Source of the DNA: Vicia villosa
Taxonomy: Eukaryota > Streptophyta > Magnoliopsida > Fabales > Fabaceae
Direction: 5' to 3'
DNA length: 64,000 bases
NCBI RefSeq assembly: GCF_029867415.1
Contig: NW_026705395.1
Span: 124,001 to 188,000, forward strand
The translations under genes and the position numbers were made by a program. The notes beneath the pieces are model-generated. The model searched no databases. It was not told where the DNA came from and saw only the letters and a program-made list of their open reading frames with translations. Shown here in pieces: positions 1 through 10,830 of the stretch. Positions within the stretch are counted from its first letter, which is position 1, and each line of letters opens with the position of its first letter.

Positions 1-149
1 TGCTCTGAAACATATTTTATGTTCTGATTCATTCATGCTGACTTTTGTCGTTTAGTTTTGTTCTGTAACATTTCAGGATGTAGAGATGCTCTGATGATGC
101 TCTGGTACATTCAACAATGTTCTGATGCATTCTAGCATGAAGTGATGAA

Positions 150-430
150 AGAAGAAATTCAAGCTCTGAAGCTGTCCAAATGGAAGCAAGAATCAGAAGC
201 TGTGGATGCTCTGAAGATCTAAAGAAATTCAAGTTCTGAAGCTGTCCGATGGAAGCAGAAGTCAGAAGCTGTGAATGTTCTGAAGATCAAAGAAATTCAA
301 GTTCTGAAGCTGTCCGATGGAAGCAGAAATCAGAAGCTGTGAATGTTCTGAAGATCAAAGAAATTCAAGTTCTGAAGCTGTCCGATGGAAGCAGAAATCA
401 GAAGTCATGAATGTTCTGAAGATCAAGCAC
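150..430 (+). repeat. 68-bp tandem repeat, about 4 copies
   Basis: The words AAAGAAATTCAAG and TTCTGAAGCTGTCC recur at a fixed 68-bp step (near 153, 221, 289 and 357). The left-most copy is the most divergent and the last two are almost identical, as expected from recent local duplication. It lies in the untranslated 3' region of the Maximus-like element. Confidence 0.85.
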
Positions 431-497
431 TGTGAACGTCTCTACCGAAATAATCAGGGAAGTCTTTTATTTATAAAATTCTTCTAGTATTAATTTC

Positions 498-659
498 AGG
501 GGGAGATTATTCATCTCAGGGGGAGATTGTTAATCTCAGGGGGAGACATATTCACATGCTTATGCTATAGCTGTGTAATTGTCTTTAGTCGTCTGCTCTT
601 TCTGATCGCAAATTCATATCATTTATATATGTTTTTGTCATCATCAAAAAGGGGGAGAT
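498..659 (+). promoter_or_regulatory. multiple polypurine tracts before the LTR
   Basis: GGGGGAGA occurs at three spaced places between about 498 and 550. A final AAAAAGGGGGAGAT directly abuts the LTR at 660. The last tract would prime plus-strand DNA synthesis. Repeated tracts of this kind are a recognised hallmark of sireviruses; the role of the extra copies is not shown by the sequence. Confidence 0.75.
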
Positions 660-1212
660 TGTTAGAACAAGATTTGTTCTGATCAATATTATTAGTTTTG
701 ATGATAACAAGGATATGAATTTTGTGTGAGATAATGTGGTACTCTAATACATTGCAATTTCCCTTTCAGGAAATATATAAAGAGTATGCACAAATCAGCG
801 CTCAGAAGCTTTGTCTCAGAAGGTTCAGCATGCAACATCAGAACATGGTCTGGCAAGACATCAGAAGATGGTCAAGGCAGAATCAGAACATGGGTCTATG
901 GAAGCATCAGAAGAACTTGAGATTAGAAGCAGAAGCACTTCAAGGTCAGAAGACAAGAAGTTGCTATGCACCAAGCTGTTTGACTCTGATGATATTCAAA
1001 CGTTGTATACATAAACATCAGATCAGAAGAAAGTACAGGTGGCGGGCTACGCTGACTGACAAAAGGAACGTTGGAAGCTATTAAAGGCAACGTCAGTAGA
1101 CACAGCGTGAACAAGGCTCGAGGTAGTTGACAAAAGCGTGAAACATTAAATGCAATGTTGTACGGAACATGCAAAGCATTAAATGCTCCCAACGGTCATC
1201 TTCTCAAGTGCC

Positions 1213-1220
1213 TATAAATA
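1213..1220 (+). promoter_or_regulatory. TATA box of the Maximus-like LTR
   Basis: TATAAATA lies about 550 bp into the LTR, where the U3 promoter is expected. No start site can be fixed from sequence alone. Confidence 0.6.
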
Positions 1221-1460
1221 TGAAGTTCTGATGAGAAGCAAGGTTGACGATTTTGAAAGAACTAATTCTGAAAAAACTTGCTGAAACGCTGTTCAAATCA
1301 AAGCTCAGAAACTTCATCTTCATCAAAGCTCACTACATTGTTGTTGTAATATATTAGTGAGATTAAGCTTAAACGTTAAGAGAAATATCACTGTTGTGAT
1401 TATAGCTTTTCAGAAGCATTGTAAAACTCTTATTTGATTACATTAATTTGTAAGTAACTA

Positions 1461-1640
1461 GAGTGATCAAGTGTTGATCAGGATACTCTAGGAAGTCTTA
1501 GCTTGTGTCTAAGCAGTTGTAATTAGAGTGATCACGTGGTGGTCAGGATACTCTAAGGAAGTTTTAGCTTGTGTCTAAGCAATTGTTCCTAGAGTGATCA
1601 GGTTGTGATCAGGATACTCTAGAAGACTTAGTCGTGGGCT
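1461..1640 (+). repeat. ~64-bp repeat inside the LTR, 3 copies
   Basis: The phrase AGAGTGATCA ... GATACTCTA followed by TTAGCTTGTGTCTAAGC occurs three times with modest divergence (starts near 1461, 1525 and 1590). It lies in the presumed transcribed part of the LTR. Confidence 0.75.
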
Positions 1641-2675
1641 AAGTGGAAAACCATTGTAATCTGTTGCGATTAGTGGATTAAATCCTCAAGTGAGGTAAAT
1701 CACTCCGTGGGGGTGGATTGGAGTAGTTTAGTTAACAACGAACCAGGATAAAAATAATTGTGCAATTTGTTTTTATTGTTCGAGTTTTTAAGACTACACT
1801 TATTCAAACCCCCCCTTTCTAAGTGTTTTTCTATCCTTCAAGGGGTAGTCTACGCAAAAGTTAGGGATATATGGCAAGTAACTGTGTTCAGGACAAACTT
1901 GATCATCCAGAAAATCCATAGCGGAGTATTCATCATCAGTAGGTCATCTTCTACGAAGCACGAATACGTCGCAATTCAGAGTGGAAGGGAAAGATAATGG
2001 TCGTCACGTTTCAACGTAGTCCTTTTCCCAAAAATTACCAATTTCCAACTTTGTAAATACTCTATGGGATAAAGCCTTCGGCTGATTACCATCCCATAAA
2101 TAACAATTTGAGCCTTGTGCCTTTTCTTTGCAATCGAGTCTTATTCAGTCTCTTAAAATGCACTTTTAGGTCTGATAGTCATTTTCTTGAAACAAACGTT
2201 TTCAAAAATAAAATGAATTTACTTGCAAAATAAGGGTGAAATTTCTTGCTAAGGTTTATAAACAATAGGAAGAATGCAAGTAGTTGCTCCGACACCGGTT
2301 AAGACTCCGGGAACAAGTTTCCCCATGAGGTCGCTTTACGAACATCTCCCGATAACGGATCTTCACTTCAAGTCATGTCACTCACTTCAGACAGCAGACA
2401 ACCGGTAACCAGGTATCCCCAACGGAGTGCAAACTACATATTCCAAGAAGAAGACATCTTCTGAACAAAAAAAATCAAGTCGTATCACAGGATTTCACAT
2501 CCGCGACAATTCTATCCACATTCACTTTACATTTTATAATCTTCATAACATTCATACATTCTTTACGGATCATATCACATGACTGCACAATTAGCATAGT
2601 CTAGTTAGGCTTTGATCCTATTATTGCTCGAGTCACTTGGACATCTACTCAAGTTTCCCCTGCAGGTCATGAAAG

Positions 2676-4010
2676 AGCATTCTTCTTCATGAAGACGGTC
2701 CGTCTCGCTTAAGGATTCCTTGTTTAAGTTGGCAAATGGCATTCTCTTTCAGCAGAAGACAATTTTCTGACTTCTTCCAAGCGAAGATAACGAATGGCAG
2801 TCTTCTTCATGAAGACGGGTCGTCTCGCTTGAGGATTCCTTGTTTAAATTGGCAAATGGCAGTCTCTTTCAGCAGAAGACAGTTTGCTCACTTCTTCCAA
2901 GCGAAGATAACGAATGGAAGTCTTCTTCACGAAGACAGTTCGTCTCGCTTAAGGATTCCTTGTTTAAGTTGACAAATGGCAGTCTCTTTCAGCAGAAGAA
3001 AGTTTGCTCACTTCTTCCAAGCGAAGATAACGAATGGCAGTCTTCTTCATGAAGACAGTTCGTTTCGCCTAAGGATTCCTTATTAAAGTCATCAAATGGC
3101 AGTCTCTTTCAGTAGAAGAAAGTTTGCTCACTTTTTCCAAGCGAAGATAACGAATGGCAGTCTTCTTCACAATGACAGTTCATCTCGCTTAAGGATTCCT
3201 TGTTTAAGTTGGCAAATGGCAGTCTCTTTCAGCAGAAGACAGTTTGCTCACTTCTTCCAAGCGAAGATAACGAATGGCAGTCTTCTTCACGAAGACAGTT
3301 CGTCTCGCTTAAGGATTCCTTGTTTAAGTTGGCAAATGGCAGTCTCTTTCAGCAGAAGACAGTTTGCTCACTTCTTTCAAGCGAAGATAACAAATGGCAG
3401 TCTTCTTCACGAAGACAGTTCGTTTCGCCTAAGGATTCCTTATTAAAGTCAGCAAATGGCAGTCTCTTTCAGTAGAAGACAGTTTGCTCACTTTTTCCAA
3501 GCGAAGATAACGAATGGCAGTCTTCTTCACAATGACAGTTCGTCTCGCTTAAGGATTCCTTGTTTAAGTTGGCAAATGGCAGTCTCTTTCAGCAGAAGAC
3601 AGTTTGCTCACTTTTTCCAAGCGAAGATAACGAATGGCAGTCTTCTTCACGAAGACAGTTCGTTTCGCCTAAGGATTCCTTATTAAAGTTAGCAAATGGC
3701 AGTCTCTTTCAGCAGAAGACAGTTTGCTCACTTTTTCCTAAGCAGGGTCAACGAATGGCAGACTTCTTCACGAAGACAGTTCATTTCCCTTAAGGATTCC
3801 TTATTTAAGTCGGCAAATGGCAGTCTCTTTTACAGAAGACAGTTTGCTCATTTTTTTTCCTAACCAGAGTCAACGAATGGCAGTATTCTTCACAAAGACA
3901 GTTCGTTTCGCTTAGGAATTCCTCAGCCAAGTTGACAAATGGCAGTCTCTTTCAACAGAAGACAGATTGTTCACTTTTCATTCCCCTAGCAGTCGATGAA
4001 TGGCAGTATT
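2676..4010 (+). repeat. 120-bp higher-order tandem repeat, about 11 copies
   Basis: The phrase AATGGCAGTCTCTTTCAGC recurs every 120 bp (2736, 2856, 2976, 3096, 3216, 3336, 3456, 3576, 3696 and two looser copies). Each unit is a dimer of two related ~60-bp halves, both beginning AATGGCAGTCT. Most second halves hold a perfect hairpin, GTCTTC-TTCAC-GAAGAC (for example 2920-2936 and 3280-3296). The array decays to single ~60-bp units after about 3820. Confidence 0.92.
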
Positions 4011-4744
4011 TCCCAATAGAGACAGTTTGCCTTTTTCCAAGATGTTTCATCCCCATCAAAGTTGACAAATGGCAACTTTCCTCCTAGAAAATAGTTTGTT
4101 AACTCCCCAGCGGAGTCAATAAATGGCAGTCTTTGTCAAGAAGATAGTTCAGATTCCTCAGCATAAGTCGATGAATGGCAGTCAGTAAATGGCAGTCTTC
4201 GTCCCAAAGACAGTTCATCCGCTTTCAAGCAAAGTCATTAGCTCCTCAAAAGGACGCACGATCATATGGCATTCCTTCGAAGACATCACATTGAAGGAAA
4301 GTATGATAAAGTTTCTTATCAACCATTAAATGGCATCTCTCCAACGAACACTGGTGAGAAGTTTGATGAGGAAACAAACCCTTGGAGATTTTCTCTTTAT
4401 CTGGGATATTGTCCAAAATTGTAACTGAGACCGGTTTCGCGATCAGAGCATCCGAAACGAAGGGAGGTTGTTTACCTTTTTCTAAGTATCAACATTTAGT
4501 CAAAGAAGATGGGTTGCGCATTCTACATTGCCATCCATTCACTTGAGTTCGCATAAACACATTCTACAGGAGTTTGTCTCCTCATCCCCCGCATAGAGCG
4601 ACAACGGGATCTAGTCATGAACGAATGTTTCATTATCACTGCAACATCTCAGGAACGCCCAAAATTCGGGCATTCTTTGATATTTAAGTCTCTCTCATTC
4701 AGGAGAGATCAAGATGTCAATCTTTCTCCCTCCAAATGAAAGAA

Positions 4745-4760
4745 CTTAAATAGGGGCATC
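4745..4760 (+). promoter_or_regulatory. Ogre-A polypurine tract
   Basis: TTAAATAGGGGCATC directly precedes TGTCATACCC. The same motif precedes the LTR starts at 24993 (…AAATAGGGGCATC) and 60881 (…AAATAGGGGCAGC), which supports its role as plus-strand primer. Confidence 0.8.
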
Positions 4761-6310
4761 TGTCATACCCTAATTTTGACCCCCCTGAGATGTCACACCT
4801 CCAGGAATTTCATCAAATTCAAGATAGATACTCAGAGCAGTCACCTATTCATCTGGTACTTAATCGAGGATGTTCAAGGACAAAAGAGCTCAGGCAAAGG
4901 ATCAATCAATAAAGGGAATGATCTCTAAAACAATCACAAGACTCAAATGATTCATTCATTCACCTATAATTGATTAGGCACGAGTCATCAAGACTCAGGT
5001 TTGCTCAGATCACCAGACTAGGGTTTTGAGCCTATCAAGGATTGAAATCAGGGACCACATTTGGGAGCCCCTAAGGAACTTCAAGACATCAATCAAATGG
5101 TTTAATCATCTTCCAATAATCCATATAACAATATCCACTAGGCATTATACTTCAATTCAAGATCTATAGTCATCAGTTTCATCTGGTCGACAATTAGGGT
5201 TTCAGACCTAATTCACTTGGATAATTGACTTTTAATCAGGACATAGATCCCCAACTCAAAACATGGCTCAAGAACTTCTATTACCTCAATATAATCCATT
5301 CATATCATTCATTTGAGGAGGAGAGCTTGATTCAACACAAAAGTCCAAGATTTCAATTCATTTGGAAAAAGTCAATTATACAAGATCATCTTTGACTTTT
5401 AGGATTTTTGGTCAAACCTTAACTTTTAAGGATCAATATCATCAATGTATGATTATTAAATTCATTTGACCAAAGAAAATCAAGAAAATTCATCAAGGAT
5501 CAAAAAGTCAACAAAAAGTCAAACTAAATGCATTTTGACCTAGTTCGTGGATCTCAAAATTTCACCTACACAACTCAAAAAACTTCCAACATGAAAGTTG
5601 TAGATCTCATGAAATAAAACAACTTCTTATATTGCAACTTTTTTCAAGAGATCAATCATTTAAGATATTTGAGCTTTGGAAGTTATAGGTCATAAAAACT
5701 TAGAAAATTTTCCAAGTGTTTTTAACCTAGTTTTCTTCCAACTTTAGGCCCATTTTTCACAAATTTCCAAAATGATTTTGAAGAAACTCCAAACTAATGA
5801 ATTGAAGTACATGTTAAAGGCTTTCTAAATTATGCTCAACTTTCTCCAAATTCATTTTGAGCTAAGAGTTATGTTTGTTCAAAGTTGGCCTCATGAAGTA
5901 AAATTATAGGTCATGTACAATTTGGAACTTAGCAAATTTGTGCAATTGACTCCACTAATTGATGCAACACGACCTGTAACATATAAGTGAAGATGCCATG
6001 CATTCATTTTCATCATTGTATAAGGATTGAAGAATATTCCCAAAACAACAACATGTGATTATGTAATGATTGCATTTTGAGAATTTATGGCAAATGGATG
6101 AATCATCAAAGGAATCTTCTCACCAGCCAATTGGAAAACTCCTCTGCATCAGAAATGTTCCCCGATATCAGATAAGATCAATCGATAAGGAGCTAGCTCG
6201 GTTTGGCCATCATTTCATTTTGAAGATTCTTTGAATTTCTTCATGGCCAAGAAACCAAAACTCCCTCACTAAGCAAGCTCACTCCTCCAATTCGTACTGA
6301 GCTCTTTTCC

Positions 6311-6318
6311 TATAAATA
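6311..6318 (+). promoter_or_regulatory. TATA box of the Ogre-A LTR
   Basis: TATAAATA about 1.55 kb into the LTR. All the hairpin arrays described downstream would lie in the transcript starting here. Confidence 0.6.
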
Positions 6319-7268
6319 AAAGTGCATTCCTCAGTAATAAGCACACCAAAGCAACTCTAATTCTTGCTTTCTCCTTCTCTCCCTCATGCTTATGGTTTTC
6401 AAAAGTTCTTTGGCAAGAAGAATCGAATTCTTCAAACCAGAGCTCTTCTTTTGAAAGTAAGCCTTCTAACATCTCAAGGAGGTTCATTAGAGGTGATCCA
6501 AGCACCTGGATCACTTCTGTAAGTGCAAGAACGCCATCTTCACTTCCACTTTGGACCAAAGTCACTCGGAGGCCTGTAGAACAATTCAGGAGGTGTCAAA
6601 CAAATTCAAGCATTCATACACGTTCCTAAGGGGGTAGGGAAGCTATCCAGATGGTCGCAGCTCATCTGTAAATGCAGAATCATCATCTTCGATTCCTACT
6701 TGAAGCTCAAGTAAGAGGGGTCGAGTAGATCATTTCAGAGGTTTTCAAAGCAATCTAAGTGCCCAGATAGCATCAACAAGGTCCCAGGAAGCTTTTGCAA
6801 TCATTCATTCAAAGCCAGAAGCTCTCCACCATTCACACAACCTTCATTTTCAGAGGTAAGTTTCTGAACTTTACCTCTTTAATCTGTGCACTCTTTTCGT
6901 TAAAACTCGATACCATTTCATTCAGCATCATCAGAGGATTAAAAACCCTCTATCATCATCTGTTTATCTTTCAGTATAGTCATTTAATTTAATTTTCAAG
7001 TTTTAGGGTTCTTCACGTATTTTAAGTAATTCAATAGCTATAGCCAATTATAGTTTTTGATAGTTATATATTTGAGTTCGTGAGAGAAAATGGATTAAGT
7101 TTGATGTTTACATCATCTGATTTGGTTGAGAAATGAGAGAGTTGGAATTTTGAAAATGGTGGAGCTTGAGGTTGAAGACGAAGATGGTGGGTGGCGCCAT
7201 TTTTGAATTCTCAGGGGTGAATTTAAAATATAATTAATTGGAAGTGTGTTATAAACGAATACATCGTT

Positions 7269-7471
7269 TAGCTCACTTGGTCACATGCGCTTCCACTCTC
7301 TCTTGCCACAAGGTCTGGGGTTCGGTCCCCCCTCATACCTTTTGTTATTTTTTTTCCATTTATCACGCTTGTTTCATATATAACCAAACAAAACCCCTCT
7401 TTAGTCACACTGAGCGTGTAGCTCAGTTGGCTTTGTTTTGTGTGGTGACCATGAGAACGTGGGTTCAAGCC
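7269..7471 (+). other. two tRNA-like A-box/B-box modules in the LTR
   Basis: Module 1 has TAGCTCACTTGG at 7269-7280 and GGTTCGGTCCC at 7319-7329. Module 2 has TAGCTCAGTTGG at 7419-7430 and GGTTCAAGCC at 7462-7471. These fit the internal promoter boxes of tRNA genes in sequence and order. No complete acceptor stem or cloverleaf can be drawn, so they are tRNA-derived or SINE-like pieces rather than tRNA genes. Confidence 0.5.
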
Positions 7472-8070
7472 TTGGTGGAGACAAAACCCGATTTTTTACC
7501 ACTTTTCCATTCAATTTTCTTCATAACTTTAAATAATTAATTCACTTATCAAATTAAATCATTTTCACTTCATTTTTTACACACTTGTTATTTAATATAT
7601 ATATATATATATATTTTGTGAATAATCAAAAAATCACAAAAAAAAAATATTATTTATTTTATGTGTTTTTCATAGGTTTAAAATGGTGTGTTTTTAAGTA
7701 TTTTTTTAATACTTTTAATATACATTTCTTTCATTTGTTTTTTTAAACTAACCATTTTATAAATAATTTTGTGATAAAACCCTAGTCATTTAGGTATTAG
7801 ATAAGTATAGATTTTCTCTTTACCTTAGTTAAGTTAACTTTTGACAAATTTAAAAATTGGTTTAATCCCCGATTAACTAGACGATCGAGGTTTTCAAACA
7901 ACAAAACCTTGTATCATGTCAATCATTCAACTATTTTTCATAAACAGTAAATAATTCTCTGGGCCTCTATTAGAGTGTAAGACCCAACACCTTTTTCTAT
8001 TCTTAATTTGTTTTCAAAAAACTGTATTTACAAAATCTTCTTTCTATTTTCAAAACATTCTTCTAGTATT

Positions 8071-8550
8071 TGAAGGGCATTATTCCCGGTGAAACTCTTC
8101 AGATACCTATGTGACCTAAGGTCCATCTTCACTTCTTCTGTTTTCAAAAACCTTTAATTGTTTATAATAAATATTCAACTGTTATCAATAAACAACCAAG
8201 CTACTGGTAAGGCTTTGTACATACATCTTCAAAGGCCTCCACTCCATCCAGGTTAGGCTTTATAGCTTTCAATTTATGGTCTTCATTTAAATTACTGTCA
8301 AATATAAATTGTATATATATTGTTTAGAATTACGTCTGAGTGTAAACCCTAGGACAGATAAATTATATATATATTATAGGACTATGGCCTAGGATTGAGA
8401 ATGTCTTCCCGGTGAAGGCTATTTCCTAATTAGAAATCTTTAGTTCAAACCTCAAGATGAATTATTCCCGGTGAAACATCTTGAGAAAAGCCTTAGAACC
8501 CAAACTAGGACACATCCACCCAAGAGGAATTATTCCCGGTGAAACCTCTT
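8071..8550 (+). repeat. hairpins sharing the loop ATTATTCCCGGTGAAA
   Basis: A conserved 16-17 base loop is flanked each time by a different but self-complementary stem. The stems are TGAAG/CTTCA (8071-8101), CTCAAGATG/CATCTTGAG (8451-8485) and AAGAGG/CCTCTT (8522-8550). A looser TTCCCGGTGAA copy lies near 8406. Loop identity with changing stems suggests an RNA structure in the Ogre-A leader. Confidence 0.7.
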
Positions 8551-8640
8551 ACCCATTTGCTTAGAGCCAAAATAAGTTCAAAACCACATAGCTTTCTCTT
8601 GTGCTATAACAAGGACCCTCGATGACCCTCGATTAGCCTC

Positions 8641-10298
8641 CTCTTGGGCTTTGAACAAGGACCCACAGGCTTCTTAAAAGAATATTTCCAGCTTACTCTT
8701 GAGCTTGTATACAAGGACCCATCAGGTTTCTTATAAATATAGGAACAGGTCTTTAGTCACCTTTTAGCCTACCCTGGTGAGTTTCTTCTATTCTCAAAAC
8801 CAGACTTTAAACAAGCTAAAACGTCTCAATCTCAGTATTGAGTACACCTTTTGGAATGAGAAACATGGACAGTCTCTGCCACCCTTATCTCCATTATTTT
8901 TCCTCCTTAGCAGAGTCTAGGTTCCATATCTGTCTATCCTCAATAAGTGTCAGCCTTAATCTTGGGCTTTAAACAAGAAGTCTCAAATAGTTAATCATTC
9001 TGCCATCAGCCAAAAACCCCTGGAAAGGGTCAGCCTCCGTTAATTCCTTCATTTTAACAAAAACCCTGGAAAGGGTTAGGCTCCAAAATCAGTCCTCTAA
9101 AGTCATAATTCCCTGGAAAGAGTTAGCTTCCAAAATTGAGTTTTTAAAAGACAAATTCCCCAGTAGAGTCCATCTTCAAACCTGGGTCTTTCATTCATCA
9201 ATTCCTGTTTAACAAAAGCACAATCCTTAGTAGAGTCAATCTTTAGGATAATCCTCAACAGAGTCAAAATCCCCTATGAGTCAAAGATCCCACACTGGTA
9301 GATCTTTCCTTTTTTAAGAGTCAGCCTCAACCTTGGGCTTTATACAAGGCACACATTCCCTTTAGAGTCAAAACCTTACTCATAGGTATTCCCTTATTCA
9401 GAGTCAGCCACAACCTTGGGCTTTGTACAAGGCATATAATAGAGTCTCCCCAGTAAGTCCTTCATCATCAAGTAGCCACAACCTTGGGCTTTGTACAAGG
9501 CAGATAAACCAAATTTCCTGTGTCAAAAGATTCCTAACCTTTAGGATCTTTTCCCCATAGAGTCATCCATACTCAGTTTCCTCAACAGTCAGCCACAACC
9601 TTGGGCTTCATACAAGGCACAAAATAGAATCTTCCCTAGCAAGAGTCAGCCACAACCTTGGGCTTCATACAAGGCACAAAATAGAGTCTCCTAGGTAGAG
9701 TCAGCCACAATTCTGGGCTTTGTACAGAACACTAAAAAACCTTTCAATCATAAAACAAAATAAACACTCTCCAGCTAGAGTCAGCCTCAATTCTGGGCTT
9801 CGTACAAAACACAAAACTTTTTAGTTTAAGTTAATCCCAAGTAAAGTCATCTCCTAGAGTCATTAAAAACAATCAAAAGCCTCAAGCCTGGGCCTCATAT
9901 AAGCCAGCTAAAAATAAAATCTTTCAAGCAGTAGATAGACATAGCTTATATTTATAAGGAGATATTCCTCCTATCTCACCACAAACAATCATTTCAAACA
10001 AACAATCATTTCAAACATTCTCCCATTTAGGACTCGTGAAAGGCATGCTCTGGCAACACACCCAGACTTGTACAACTTTCCCTAATTTGGTCGAGAATCT
10101 TTCATTCAAGAGACGCGTGACTGGCATACTTGATCATCCAAGTAAGGTCCCTCTCTTAATGAAACAAACTTAGCTTTTCTGTCATTTTTAAATGTTTGTG
10201 GTGGAATAGTAGAAATACCTCTCTGTAACGATGACTTCATGTCTCTTTACTGTAAACAGAGATTTAATCTAAGCTTCAACCTTGAGCTTCAAGCAAGG
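8641..10298 (+). repeat. dispersed/tandem CCTTG-loop-CAAGG hairpin repeat
   Basis: About a dozen copies of a phrase of the type AGTCAGCCACAACCTTGGGC followed by TTTGTACAAGGCAC. Examples are 9331-9349, 9413-9432, 9482-9500, 9599-9617, 9656-9674 and 10280-10298. The 5-bp arms are CCTTG/CAAGG with a 9-base loop. One copy (9711-9729) has TTCTG/CAGAA, keeping all pairs. Another phrase, CCCTGGAAAGGGT, recurs near 9010-9120. No coding frame is present. Confidence 0.75.
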
Positions 10299-10830
10299 CG
10301 CCAAAAACAATTAATTTCCCTAATTAGTTCTCCGAACTACAAAAAGCTCTGACTTCCATTAGGGATATGTAGGCATGAGGTTCACAAGGAATCTCAGTGA
10401 GCTAATAAAAAAACCAAAATAGTCAGTCTGTTTGTCTTTTTTAATTCAATTCAATTCTCTCTCCTAACACAAAGGAGAAACTTTCCCAATCATTAGCAGC
10501 AAACACAAACACATAGACACGGAGAAGGTTCCCGTAGAGTACTACGGATATGTAGGGTGCTTAAAACCTTCCCTATGTATAACCGACCTCCCAGACTTCA
10601 GAATTTCTAGTCTAGGTGAATCCCTACACTTAGCAAACTCCTAGGGTTTATTTGAGATCTTTTTCCCCTTCCTCTTCGTAGGATAATTAAAAAGTTCGTG
10701 TGTTATCGTAGGAAAAACTTAAATAAAATTCATCCCGCCACGGGCGCATTCTCCTTCCAAATTTCGCATGAAGGGTCTAGCGTGCCGTCCTCCCAAGTTA
10801 AACGGGGAGGTAAAAAAAACGACACCACAA

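Larger units (their letters stand above)
1..659 (+). mobile_element. 3' internal end of a Maximus/SIRE-type copia element
   Basis: Non-coding stretch just upstream of the LTR that starts at 660; the rest of the element lies left of the window. It holds a tandem repeat (about 150-430) and then several GGGGGAGA tracts, the layout known for the 3' end of sireviruses. No open frame of convincing length or similarity is present. Assignment to the Maximus/SIRE lineage rests on the LTR start, the repeated polypurine tracts and the legume context, and is inference. Confidence 0.7.
660..1840 (+). mobile_element. 3' LTR of the Maximus-like copia element
   Basis: The LTR runs from TGTTAGAACA to TATCCTTCA, about 1.18 kb, and follows a polypurine tract directly. 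It contains a TATA box (1213-1220) and a threefold internal repeat (1461-1640). The partner LTR lies left of the window, so the target duplication cannot be tested. The base after the LTR enters Ogre-A tail sequence, so this element appears to have inserted into Ogre-A. Confidence 0.85.
1841..4760 (+). mobile_element. Ogre-A 3' untranslated tail
   Basis: This long non-coding stretch ends at a polypurine tract (4745-4760) directly before an Ogre-type LTR. It holds a 120-bp tandem array and degenerate copies of the same unit to about 4240. The tail of Ogre-B (24103-24992) carries the same phrases (ACAAATGGCA, a paired TCTTC/GAAGA). No protein-coding frame is credible; the apparent open frames across the array arise because 120 is divisible by three. 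The left end is cut by the copia insertion at 1840. Confidence 0.8.
4761..10830 (+). mobile_element. Ogre-A 3' LTR (~6 kb)
   Basis: The LTR starts with TGTCATACCC after a polypurine tract. It contains a TATA box (6311-6318), two tRNA-like modules (7269-7471) and a long array of hairpin repeats (8071-10298). It ends in G+C-rich sequence near 10830, where Ogre-B coding sequence begins. The right edge is placed only to within tens of bases. At about 6 kb it is at the long end for Ogre LTRs, which commonly reach about 5 kb; an unrecognised insertion is possible. No host gene is seen in it. Confidence 0.7.

Noticed and set aside
2736..3793. Overlapping open frames across the 120-bp array
   Set aside because: The unit length is a multiple of three, so any stop-free frame stays open through all copies. 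Two overlapping frames show the same effect; there is no coding signature.
7269..7329. A functional tRNA gene
   Set aside because: A and B boxes are present but no acceptor stem, anticodon stem or cloverleaf can be formed.
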